The notes under the pieces are model-generated. The model did not search any database and was not told where the DNA came from. It worked only from the letters and a program-made list of their open reading frames with translations. From the NCBI GenBank assembly GCA_958450325.1, contig OY288243.1, positions 37,562,678 through 37,626,677 on the forward strand: 64,000 nt of DNA, in the 5' to 3' direction. The translations under genes and the position numbers were made by a program. Source of the stretch: Agrostemma githago (lineage: Eukaryota > Streptophyta > Magnoliopsida > Caryophyllales > Caryophyllaceae). Numbering within the stretch: the stretch's first letter is position 1; the number at the start of each line of letters is the position of its first letter. This document shows, piece by piece, positions 44,422 through 54,816 of the stretch.

Positions 44422-46965
44422 ATGGAAGCAGCTCTGACCAACTTGAAGGCCTCCGTGGATGCCATGGCCGCCAAACAAACCGACATTGATGCCCAACTGA
44501 CTGAAATGAGGGCTGGTCAAGTGGCCATCGTTGCTCGTATGGCTGCAGTGGAGCAAAGGGCTCCTAATACCGAGGCTACTGGGCCTTTGGCTGAATTAGT
44601 CAGCGTGGTACGCCGACTAGAAGAACAAGTCCATTTGGCTGGAAGTAACAATATTCATCGGGAAAATAGCCGAGAGTACTCCCCGGTGAGTGACAAGTTG
44701 CCTGCAAACCTGAATCTCACGGGCTTGCCTATGTTTGAAGGAACCGAGGACCCGTTACTACATGTACAGGCCTTCAAAGAATTCATGGCTATCAAAGGGG
44801 TAGATTCTTCAATGTTCAAGAACCTTTTTGCTGCGTCCCTTCAAAAGCACCCATGGGCCTGGTACTATAGGCTAGACTCGAAGAAATACCCTACTTGGGA
44901 TGATGTGGCTACCGAGTTTGCTCGGAACTATGCTGACAACACCGAGATCCAAACCACGATGCGGTCTTTGGAGGTTATGGCCCAAGAGCCAAAAGAAGGT
45001 TTTACTAAGTACCTTCAGCGCTGGAGGGCCGAGAGTGTGAAACTGGTCGATAAGCTCAGTGAGAAGACTTTGGTGGAGGCTTTTGTCAAGAACCTCCTCC
45101 CCTCCTACCGGGTTCATCTCCGGTACGCGGTCATACCCAATTTCACCACCCTTACTAAAATGGGTATGAGAATTGAAGACGACCTAAGGCTGGAGGGCCT
45201 CAACAAGGCCTCTAGTAAGGGATACCAAGGGGCTTCCTCTTCCACTACCAAGCCCCAAGCTGCAACTCGCAGCATTTTTGACGCGGTAAATCTACTAGAT
45301 ACCCCATCCAAGAAGAACACCCCACCTCGGGTTTTCACTGATATAGGTACCACCTATACATACGCTTTACAAAGGCTGTCCTCGAAGGGCCTAATCAAAC
45401 CGATAGGCCCAACTCCTGAAGTCCCGGTCGAGCAACGCTCCAAGAACTATAATGCCCAAGCTTATTGCCAATATCACCGAGGCAATGGGCATGATACCGA
45501 AAAGTGTTGGAAGCTGAAACACTTGATCCAGGACCTGATCGAGAGCGGTAAAATCCCGCTACCCGGAGATAAACCAAGCAACAAAGAGAACCCTTTCAGC
45601 TCCCATGCCATCTTTGCCGGGGAGGTGATTGATTACTCTCACCTTATCTCCCCATTTATCCCGCAAGTGAACGGGATCTGGTTTGACGACGAGGATGATG
45701 TCTACCTCGTTAAAGGGGAAACTGTTCCCATCACCCCTGAACAGATTCGCGAGACCAAATCCCGAGTCTTAGCCAGTAACCACCTTGGCCGTCCCTATCA
45801 AGCCACTAGCTCTAAGGACATCCCCATCCCGGCAACCGTCACCGATCCACTCGGGATGGAAGTCGCCCCTGAAGAGCCGACTGCTGAAACGGCTATCGTG
45901 AAGCAACTAAAAAAGACCCGGGTTGACCTCACTATATGGCAACTCTTGGTTAGCTCGCAAGAACATCGAGAAGCACTCACTAAGGCTCTCGATCAAGTTA
46001 AGATCGACTCTCTGGCTACCCCTGCTGAAATGGTAGCCACGGTCCTTCCCCACTTGAAGGGCAAAGCCAAGGAAGGAGGCCCAATGATCACTTTTTCTGA
46101 AGCCGACCTGCCACCGTTCGGGGCCTCTCATAATATGGCCCTCTACATTACGGTGATCTGCCGAGGGAAATACCTCCCGATGACCCTAGTCGATGACGGG
46201 TCCGTTGTGAACGTCCTTCCCTTAAGGACCGCCAAAGCTCTCGGCATTACCGAAGCCGATTATGTTACGACGGCTCAAACCATCCAAGCCTTTGATGGGA
46301 GCCCAAAGTCGGTAGCTGGGGCCGTAAAGCTGACCATTGTAACGGGCCCAACAGAAAAGGAGCTTGAATTCCAGGTGATCGATGTCACCTCATCCTTCAA
46401 CTTACTCCTAGGAAGGCCATGGATTCACGCGGTCAAAGCCGTGTCATTCACTCTTCACCGCAAGATCAAGATGCCTTTGCTCGACAATGTCATTACTTTG
46501 GAGGCAACCCCAATGACCGTGGCTAGCTACAACGCCACGGGCCGCACGAACCTCTGGGGGTTCGACTTTGTGGGGATGATCGAGGAAGAGTACCTTTTTA
46601 GGCCTTACTTCACCACAAGCATTGACACAATGCTCCAAAACCTAGGGTACCTTCCGGGGGCTACCACTCGACCCGATCTTCCAGCTGGGAAGATAATCGA
46701 GGTCCTTAAGGACGAAGACTCTCACTTCGGCCTTGGCTATGCCACCACTCCGGGCAACGTTGTCCGAGCAGGAATCGAAAAGGCCTGCAACATCATTAAG
46801 GGTATCCATTTGAGCCCTTACAGCCCACGGTTGACTGACTACTTTGTCACACCCGTGTTTGGGGCTATCCAGGTTGGTCTGTACCAACCCAATGCTGCAC
46901 ACCTTGGGACCCAATCGGCCCGGGACTGCAACTATATCCCGGATGATGTGTTCGCCCTCATCTAG
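44422..46965 (+). CDS. Element C gag and protease
   Basis: An 847-codon frame. Residues 1-80 are a predicted coiled coil. Residues 95-260 form the retrotransposon gag (capsid) domain, with FKEFMAIKGV, WAWYYRLD and EGFTKYLQRWRAE. A single knuckle-like motif, CQYHRGNGHDTEKCWKLKH, lies at about 348-366. A retropepsin-like aspartic protease follows at about 570-690, with LVDDGSVVNVLP and LLLGRPWIHAVKA. The first active-site motif reads D-D-G rather than D-S/T-G. Gag packages RNA into particles, and the protease matures the polyprotein. The frame ends at TAG (46963-46965), after which the same frame continues open into reverse transcriptase. Confidence 0.93.
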   Translation: MEAALTNLKASVDAMAAKQTDIDAQLTEMRAGQVAIVARMAAVEQRAPNTEATGPLAELVSVVRRLEEQVHLAGSNNIHRENSREYSPVSDKLPANLNLTGLPMFEGTEDPLLHVQAFKEFMAIKGVDSSMFKNLFAASLQKHPWAWYYRLDSKKYPTWDDVATEFARNYADNTEIQTTMRSLEVMAQEPKEGFTKYLQRWRAESVKLVDKLSEKTLVEAFVKNLLPSYRVHLRYAVIPNFTTLTKMGMRIEDDLRLEGLNKASSKGYQGASSSTTKPQAATRSIFDAVNLLDTPSKKNTPPRVFTDIGTTYTYALQRLSSKGLIKPIGPTPEVPVEQRSKNYNAQAYCQYHRGNGHDTEKCWKLKHLIQDLIESGKIPLPGDKPSNKENPFSSHAIFAGEVIDYSHLISPFIPQVNGIWFDDEDDVYLVKGETVPITPEQIRETKSRVLASNHLGRPYQATSSKDIPIPATVTDPLGMEVAPEEPTAETAIVKQLKKTRVDLTIWQLLVSSQEHREALTKALDQVKIDSLATPAEMVATVLPHLKGKAKEGGPMITFSEADLPPFGASHNMALYITVICRGKYLPMTLVDDGSVVNVLPLRTAKALGITEADYVTTAQTIQAFDGSPKSVAGAVKLTIVTGPTEKELEFQVIDVTSSFNLLLGRPWIHAVKAVSFTLHRKIKMPLLDNVITLEATPMTVASYNATGRTNLWGFDFVGMIEEEYLFRPYFTTSIDTMLQNLGYLPGATTRPDLPAGKIIEVLKDEDSHFGLGYATTPGNVVRAGIEKACNIIKGIHLSPYSPRLTDYFVTPVFGAIQVGLYQPNAAHLGTQSARDCNYIPDDVFALI

Positions 46966-48948
46966 GCTGATGAAGCTGACGATGCTGAGCCTGCGCTGGG
47001 GCTACTATTCGGGGAAGACACCATAGCCCCGACTCCAAAGGAAGACCTGGTCAACCTGATTCTTCGCAGCAACAGGTTTGACCCGACCAAGCTGATCTCA
47101 GATGTTGGTTCCGAGACGGGAAACAGGGCCTGGAGGAAGACTGTCAAGTGGACTGACAGTCAAGGAAAGATCTACAAGCTGGTCACTGGAGAAGGAGACA
47201 TGCCTGAGTCTGAGTCCGAGTCTGAGTCAGAGTCAGAGTCAGAGTCTGAGGTCGAGTCTAGGGAAGTCGGTGCTAGAGTCACTCCTGTAACCCCTCTCCC
47301 TCTTGTCATTTCTGTTGCTGGCACTTCGGGGTCTGTCCCGCGTGCCTTACCAATCCCGCTACTGACTAATGATCAGATGGCTGCTCTTTTCGAGCTGTTC
47401 TCCAAATTTTCAATTAATAATAACAACCGTTCTGCTTACGACTTGTCTCTTTTAAATCCTGCTTTCAAAAATATTTTATGCAATGACATTGAGAAACCCG
47501 ACGAACAGGTACCCTTACCTCCACATCTGATCGAGCAACTAGAGCAAAGGGAATCCCGGAATCCGGTAATCGAAGAGACCGAGTCCATCAATTTGGGAAC
47601 AACCTTAGAACCTCACATGCTTAAGATAGGGTTATCCTTAGATCCCGAGGAGAGACAACAATTCACGAGCCTCCTCCAAGAATTTAAAGATGTCTTTGCA
47701 TGGTCCTACAAGGACATGCCGGGGATAGACCGGGAAATAGCCAAGCACCGCATACCGATCAAGGACGGGTGCAAACCGGTTAAACAGAAGCTCCGCCGAA
47801 TGAGGCCCGAGTGGTCTCTCAAAGTAAAAGAAGAAGACGATAAACAGTTCAAAGCCGGCTTCATACAAGTATCCGAGTATCCGGATTGGGTTGCAAACAT
47901 CGTGCCGGTTCCTAAAAAGGACGGTAAGGTGCGGGTATGCGTAGATTTTCGGGATCTCAACAAAGCAAGCCCGAAGGATGATTTTCCGTTACCACACATC
48001 GACATACTGGTGGATAACACGGCCGATCATGCCCTTCTATCATTTATGGACGGGTATGCCGGGTATAATCAGATCAAGATGACAGAAGAAGATATGAGTA
48101 AGACTACCTTCACTACACCTTGGGGTACTTACTGCTACACCGTCATGCCATTCGGTCTCATTAATGCCGGGGCCACGTACCAAAGGACCGCTACCACTTT
48201 ATTACATGACATGATGCATAAAGAGGTAGAGGTTTATGTAGACGACATGATCGTCAAATCCAAAGAACGGGACGGTCACATTACCGCCCTAAGGAAATTC
48301 TTCACCCGATTGCGCAAGTACAACATGAGGCTAAACCCTCAAAAGTGCAGTTTCGGGGTAACATCAAGCAAATTACTGGGTCATATCGTTAGCCAAAGAG
48401 GTATCGAGGTCGACCCAGCTAAAATCAAAGCCATTACCGAGATGCAACCTCCTAAAACCGAAAAAGAAATAAGGGGATTTCTCGGGAAAGTTCAGTATAT
48501 TAGCCGGTTCATTTCCAAGCTAACCATGGTATGTGAACCAATTTTCAAGAAACTAAAAATAGGAGAGCGGGTACTATGGGATGACAAGTGTCAAACCGCC
48601 TTCGACAAAATCAAAGAAATCATGTCTGCTCCGCCAGTCTTGATGCCACCTCAACCCGACTTACCTCTGTCATTATACCTAACGACGACCGAGACAGCCA
48701 TGGGGACTATGGTGGCTCAGACGGTCAACTCCGAAGAACGAGCCATTTATTATATCAGCAAAAAGTTTTTAGAGTATGAGTGCAAATATACCATGCTCGA
48801 AAAGACGTGCTTGGCTCTGGTTTGGGCCACTAAAAAGCTCCGACACTATATGCTCAGCTACGAGGTCCATGTTCTATCCAAGATGGATCCGATCAAATAC
48901 TTCTTCGAAAAGCCCATTCTCAATGGCGAATTTCCAGATGGACTCTAA
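46966..48948 (+). pseudogene. Element C reverse transcriptase and first RNase H
   Basis: In the same frame as gag, separated from it only by the TAG at 46963. A linker with a Ser-Glu repeat (SESESESE, 47205-47250) leads to the reverse transcriptase: VPKKDGKVRVCVDFRDLN, FMDGYAGYNQI, MPFGLINAGATYQR and YVDDMIVK (catalytic Asp pair). The first, Ty3-type RNase H follows with LYLTTTETAMGTMV and YISKKFLEYE...LEKTCLALVWA; it looks catalytically degenerate, as usual in Tat elements. A one-base loss near 48924 shifts the frame, giving the stop at 48948 inside the connection to the second RNase H. Confidence 0.92.
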
Positions 48949-49628
48949 TGCTGGCAGAATTCGACCTAAAATTTATACCGTTAAAGGCTATTAAGGGGCG
49001 AGTAGTAGCTGAATTCCTCGCCGATAGCTCGGTAGCCGAGGAAGGACACACCGACACCTGGTCCTTCCCAGATGAAGATATCTTCCATACTGATACCGAA
49101 ACGTGGGATCTATACTTCGACGGAGCATCCAATTTTCGAGGGTTCGGAGTCGGGATCCTCCTAATTTCACCAAAAGAAGAGCATACTCCCGTGTCCATCA
49201 AACTGGACTTCGATGTTACCAATAATGCAGCCGAATACGAAGCATGCATTTATGGGCTACAAGCTGCCGCCAATCTGGGGATCACAAATCTTCGGGTACA
49301 TGGCGATTCGTCCTTGGTCATTAACCAAGCACTTCAAAAATGGAAGACTCGGAAGGCTAATCTCGTGGCCTACCAGGCGCGAGTAAGGGATCTCGAGAAA
49401 CAATTCCAAAAGGTGGAGTACATATACCTGCCTCGGGAAGAAAATCAGTTTGCAGATGCACTCTCAAAATTGGCATCTTTACTAAATATTCCCGACCACG
49501 TGACCAGTATGCCAATTTGCGTCGAAAGACGGTCCGAGCCGGCATACATTCATGACATTGAAGACATCAAGATAACTGATCCCGAACCTTGGTACCAAGC
49601 CGTATTAACGTACCTGATAAACGAATAA
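48948..49628 (+). pseudogene. Element C second (archaeal-type) RNase H
   Basis: Begins MLAEFDLKFIPLKAIKGRVVAE in a frame shifted from the upstream ORF. The RNase H fold shows LYFDGAS (Asp), NNAAEYEA (Glu), VHGDSSLV (Asp) and ENQFADALSKLA (Asp), so all four catalytic acids are present. Acquisition of this domain marks the Tat lineage. The frame stops at TAA (49626-49628), but the following codons continue in phase into integrase, so the stop is likely a point mutation. Confidence 0.92.
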
Positions 49629-50837
49629 TATCCTCCCGGGACTGAAGGCCGAGCCAAGAAAGCCTTACGGAGGCTAGCCACCCAGTTCATCCGTACTGAT
49701 GACGGGCAACTGTACCAAAAGACGGCACAGGGGGCTCTTCTCCTTTGTGTTGACAAATATAAGGCCGAAAAAGTTATGGCCGAAGTACATGATGGTGAAA
49801 ACGGCCCACATATGAATGCTCACATGCTGGTCCGAAAAATCATGAGGCTCGGGTATTACTGGAATACGATGGAAGCCGACTGCCAGTTATATGTCAAACA
49901 TTGTCATAACTGTCAAATCTTCGCCAATGTGCAACATATGCCGTCATCTCTACTTTATACCATGACGTCACCTTGGCCGTTCTCGACATGGGGTATCGAC
50001 ATAATCGGGAAAATAATTTCCTCCGGTACTGGTGGACACTGTTTCATCTTAGTAGCTATCGACTACTTCACCAAATGGGTCGAAGCTGAATCATACCGCA
50101 TTCTCAACGCTAAACATGTCGCCAAGTTTATCCAAAACAAGATAATATGTCGGTATGGAATCCCGCATGAATTTATCAGTGATCACGGGACTCATTTTCA
50201 AGCTGAGACCGCAGCCGTGCTGACTAAATATAAAATTCAAAGGCACACGTCCTCGCCCTATCTTCCCCAAACGAATGGAGCAGTAGAGGCGGCCAATAAA
50301 ACGATTGTCACCATACTAAAAAAGATGGCTGATAATTACCGGGACTGGCCCGACAAAATACCTTTTGCCCTGTGGGGGTACCGGACGTCAATTCGCACCG
50401 CAACCGGGGCGACGCCGTATTACCTAACTTATGGGATGGAGGCAGTCCAACCAGTTGAATTGGAGGTACCGTCCCTCAGAATTCTGTAAGAAAGTCAAGT
50501 ACCCGAAGCTGACTGGGTTCGAACACGGTATGATTCATTGGTTCTACTAGACGAACGACGGTCTCGTGCCCTCAACAACATCCAAATCTATCAGAAAAAT
50601 TCCAACGGGCCTTCAACAAAAGGGTAAGGCCCAGGAACATTAAGGAAGGGGATCTGGTCCTTAAGTCTGTCCGAGCCTTACTACCGGTTGACCCAAGGGG
50701 AAAATTCAAACCCAATTGGGCTGTGCCATATTTGGTAAAGAAGATCCTCAGGAGGAGCAATGATGCTAACGGACCTGGACGGGAATGAGTTTGTCAACCC
50801 AACCAACCTGGACCAGCTAAAGCGTTACTACCCATAG
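49629..50837 (+). pseudogene. Element C integrase (broken)
   Basis: The HHCC zinc-binding region contains MNAHMLVRKIMRLGYYW and CQLYVKHCHNCQIFA. The DDE core shows WGIDIIGKI, FISDHGTHFQ and NGAVEAANKTI. The C-terminal part ends LDQLKRYYP at the stop 50835-50837. Defects: an in-frame TAA at 50487-50489, and frameshifts near 50597 (a T run) and near 50755. The longest open piece is 49776-50489. An intact family member would integrate the cDNA and make the 5-bp duplication. Confidence 0.92.
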
Positions 50838-51239
50838 CCATTTCTCAATGTCATTAGCAAATTTTATCAAAATCATTTTTTTACAAAAAGCAGGTCAATA
50901 AGCTAGAATTATTTATTCTACTGTCACCAGCATCTTGAACCAATAGTCTTGGTGTAATTCGAGATTGCAAATTTACTGAGCTTGAACTACGTTTGGTTTG
51001 ATTCTGCTAAATTGCGGATACGTAGGCAGCCCCTCAAAAGGGCATAACCAGGGCAATCGAGAAAGGACAGGAACGGTTTAATAATAAATTTCTTTTATTA
51101 ATTATCAAAAAAAAAACCCGATAAACTCGGGAAAATTACAAAATGCAGGAACTCCAAAAAATTACAAAAACAAAAGCACACGACACTCCAAAATAAATAA
51201 TAATAATATTTAAATAATAAAAAACTAAAGACTCGGAAT
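50838..51239 (+). other. Element C post-pol spacer with conserved motif (50984-51043)
   Basis: Non-coding between pol and the end of the convergent antisense gene. The motif GGTTTGATTCTG...GCGGATACGTAGGCAGCC at 50984-51043 is shared with A and B. An A-rich stretch (51070-51230) would be the 3' UTR of the antisense gene. Confidence 0.8.
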
Positions 51240-53109
51240 TTAGGGCATCTTGCCCTTCCCCTTGTCCTTGGCCTCCTTGGCCGTCCACTGACGACGACGT
51301 GGAGGAGAGCGTTCCCGAATCACCACAGGAACCTCCTTAGCCTAGATTCGTTTCTTGGAACTCGAATCCTCATCCACATCGATAGGCCCGAGTCGGGCCC
51401 TCACAGGCTTTAGCAGCCGTTCGCGTGGACCAAGTTGGTCCCTAGCCGCCAACCTTGGCTTAAGCCGTCTCTCTAAATCAGTTTGGGGGCTTAGCTGCCC
51501 CCGCGTGCTGCTAGCACCGACATCCTTAGCTCGAGTCTTAGTATGTGACTTAAGACCCAATTCTAGTCGGACTAAAGTAGCAGGGGTCTCTCCCTCATCG
51601 AAGAATCCCCTGTTGTCCTTTACTGTCTCCCGACGGACCAGTTCGAAGGCCTCATCGACCTTCAGAGCTTTACGAGTCCTCGGATTCCTCGGAAGTCCAT
51701 TTCTCGTAAGCCCGTGAAACCCAAGCGGATTGGCAAGGGTTGGGGATAGTCCATGTAGGACGGGTGAACAATCTCTGCAACCAGGTGTCACACATAGCGT
51801 CTGTCAATTGGAGCGAGACGCTAATAATGGCTTCAGTCTCAGGAATGCGCTGAGACGAACCGAACTGCCTCAGGATGCGGTCTGGGTAAATGTGAACTGT
51901 CCAGTCAAGAGACAAGATCACCAAGTAATGGGCTTGGTCCCTCTTGGCCAGTCCCGTCAGCTTAGAAAGGAACCACCAAGCAACAGTCCACCTGATTAAG
52001 GGACCACCATGGAACACCAGCTCCTCATCCCAATAAGCTCGATTTATATGGTCACTTGAGCTTATTCGACGCCCCCTCGAACTAATTTGGCTGCTACGGT
52101 AGTTGGGAATGCTCGGAGGGGACTCTATGATCGACAGACGCTCTGACAACCAAACATGCAAAATATATACAAAATCCGTGAGCTACGAAGTGGTCTGCTA
52201 TAGACCACTCGATCGAGTACAGCATCTGACTCGATCGAGTAAGCCCTCTAAAAGCAGACAGAAACTCGTCAAGAGTGTCACTCGATCGAGGACCCTCCAA
52301 AAATGGGCAGAAGCACTTCGAAGATGTCACTCGATCGAGTGACAGGTCCACTCGATCGAGTGACTTACGGACATCAATAAAACCGCGCGAAACAAAAAAG
52401 TGAAAAATCGCAAGATGTATACCTGCAGAATACGGGTACTCCCCGTCAGATGTCGGTCCGGGTCAAGTCGTCTGGCATCCAGGCCCATGATGATCTCTCC
52501 GGTAGTTAGCCAAGCAGGGCTGTGACCAGTCTCCATCTGGTCAACCACTCCGATTAGCCTGATTTGAGCCAAGCATGAGTCAACATCCATCATCCCCTCA
52601 AAAACGTAGCGGTGTAGCATGCAAAAGGCGAAAGCCCTACGCCTGTGAGAAGGGGTAGCCCTTACATCCTGACTGTTCATAAACTTGTCAGCCAGGTCAA
52701 AGAGGGAAACAGTATTTCCCCGCACCATTCGATTTGTCTCAGCGTGAGACAGACCCAGGAAATCCCTCAGCCTCCTTCTCGGGTCCAGATAGAACGGAGG
52801 AATAGCAGGACGAGCGATAGGGCTCCAACCTCCAATAGCTACGATCTCCTCGGGAAGAGGGCATATCTCTCCCCGCGGGAACGCGAAGACGTGATGGGTA
52901 GTATCCCAAAACGACAGGCAGGCGTCCAAAAAGTGTGAATCAATTATCAGACGTCGGAGAGGAAATAGACTGACAATCCCCATTTGGGTCAGTTGAACTT
53001 TGTCCTCATCCCGAAAATATTGGGACCAGGCAAAAATCATCAAAGTAAGATGATCGATACCTATGGCAGGGGTTTGAATCTTCTTGAAAGTACCATGCCT
53101 CCTCAGCAA
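51240..53109 (-). pseudogene. Antisense PMD-like accessory gene of element C
   Basis: Exon 1 (53109-52423) encodes 229 residues with WDTTHHVFAFPRGEICPLPEE, then IVAIGGW (residues 68-95), resembling the plant mobile domain signature, and ends RILQ before a donor, CTGCAG|GTATAC. Exon 2 starts at 52155 with VWLSERLSII and includes YPDRILRQFG. The acceptor reads GCAT|GTTTGG where element A has GCAG|GTTTGG, so it seems lost. A frameshift near 51690 leads to a charged tail. An in-frame TAG (51342-51344) precedes a basic end (RERSPPRRRQWTAKEAKDK) and the final stop at 51240. Extra antisense ORFs are known in Tat elements, but function is unknown. Confidence 0.8.
52205..52364. repeat. CACTCGATCGAGTG palindromes inside the antisense gene intron
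   Basis: Five copies or partial copies, including GTCACTCGATCGAGTGAC (52326-52343), lie in the 267-bp intron of the antisense gene. This is the same motif as in the LTRs, so the element carries at least five separate clusters of it. Confidence 0.88.
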
Positions 53110-53655
53110 ACCTGGGCCTTATGCATGCGCAGGCCTGATTTCAGACAAGAACCCAGAATAGGAATCAAGTCGTCCCGAGCTTTCCTGGGAATTTCTAAAA
53201 ATTTTGTGATAAAATTTGTGATAAAAAAATCTCTTTCAAGATTTTTGGCTTTTCAAAATATTTTATTTCCCCAGCACGAGTCGGTGTTTTGCCTATGTGT
53301 TACATGCAATTTGTTATGTGTCAGCATACAGGTACACCCCAGACTTCAGAAGCAAGTCTCCGCGCAACTACTTCACTCCCCAACGTGAGTCAATATTTAC
53401 CCCGGAATGCTACAATCAGAGCTGTGATGTATCAGCATACGGGTACACCTACACCTTCAGAAGCAAGTTTAACTCCCCACGGAGCTACCATCGCCAGGAC
53501 AGGTATGACCCTCTGCTTATGGTTGACGAGCCCTTTACGCAAGTCTACTGGACTATAAACGACCCGACCGGAAGGCTTCCAGGTCGTAATCTGCGATTGG
53601 CCTGGTAGCTACTCTGACTTTCGCCTTGTCCAAGCCTCAGTCAGAGTAGGGGCTC
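53110..53655 (+). other. Element C 3' UTR with two degenerate hairpin units and polypurine tract
   Basis: Two degenerate copies of the B-type tandem unit (GTACACC...CTTCAGAAGCAAG near 53330 and 53445). The last 155 bases match element B closely (GACTATAAACGACCCGACCGG). The purine tract AGAGTAGGGG (53643-53652) would prime plus-strand synthesis next to the 3' LTR. Confidence 0.8.
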
Positions 53656-54175
53656 TGTAGACACCCGCATTTTGTCAGCTAGTGTCTATAGCAGTTCCCG
53701 ACAAAACACCCGATGATGATTGGACGCAAACGTGACTTAGTATACTTGAATATGGGCTCGGAATCAATAATATCCGACGTGGACATTTAACGGAGTACAA
53801 ATCTCTCAAAACCAACCTCAAATTCAGGCCCAGTGGGTCGTTCCGAGTAAAATAAGACTAATTTGGGCCAAAACCGACACCGAAAATAAAAACCGTCTTT
53901 TGGCGACCGGGTCAAAACCCGGTCAAAGACAAATCCGTCCTCAAAACCAGCCTAGAGAGCTTCTAGAAGCTGGCGCCCAAGCTCAAAATTCAAAAAAAAT
54001 CAAAGAGTCAACTCTTTCCTAAATTGACTCGATTCCCTTGATCCACTCGATCGAGTGGATTGACCCACTCGATCGAGTAGAGCCTCATAAACCGGAACAG
54101 ACCCATTTTCAAAAGCACTCGATCGAGTGCACTAGGGCCACTCGATCGAGTGACCCTAGGTCGTGAGGTATTCTC

Positions 54176-54183
54176 TATAAATA
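54176..54183 (+). promoter_or_regulatory. TATA box in C 3' LTR
   Basis: TATAAATACCCC, shared with the LTRs of A and B but missing from the C 5' LTR. Transcription from here would run into the flanking DNA, not the element. Confidence 0.7.
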
Positions 54184-54631
54184 CCCCTCCAACCCTTCTC
54201 ATTTTTCAGCTTTGTCTAATGCAATTCTACTCTACATTTCTACCCTAATCCACCTAAACTCTCTACACTACAATCCTAAGCAATACTACACAAAAACCAA
54301 GCCATTTGGCCTTCAAAAAACCGACAAGCACACACATACACACACACACACCATAACTTGCATACATCCTCGATACTCCCGCGTTCACGCCGCTATTACG
54401 AGTCCATTTCCGAGGCCTTTACTAAGCATGTATGTTGAGGGTGTCCTAAACCCCATCTCGATCCTTACTACTTCGTTTTTATTTACATTTTCGCATTGTT
54501 TATATTATAGTCGATTTAGTATGCTAACACTAACTTTAACGTTATACTAACATTTTAATTCTTGTATACTAACTCTTTAATTTTCGTTACTAACCTCTAA
54601 CATTTTTTTATCATCGTTAACATTATACCGC

Positions 54632-54816
<185 letters not shown>

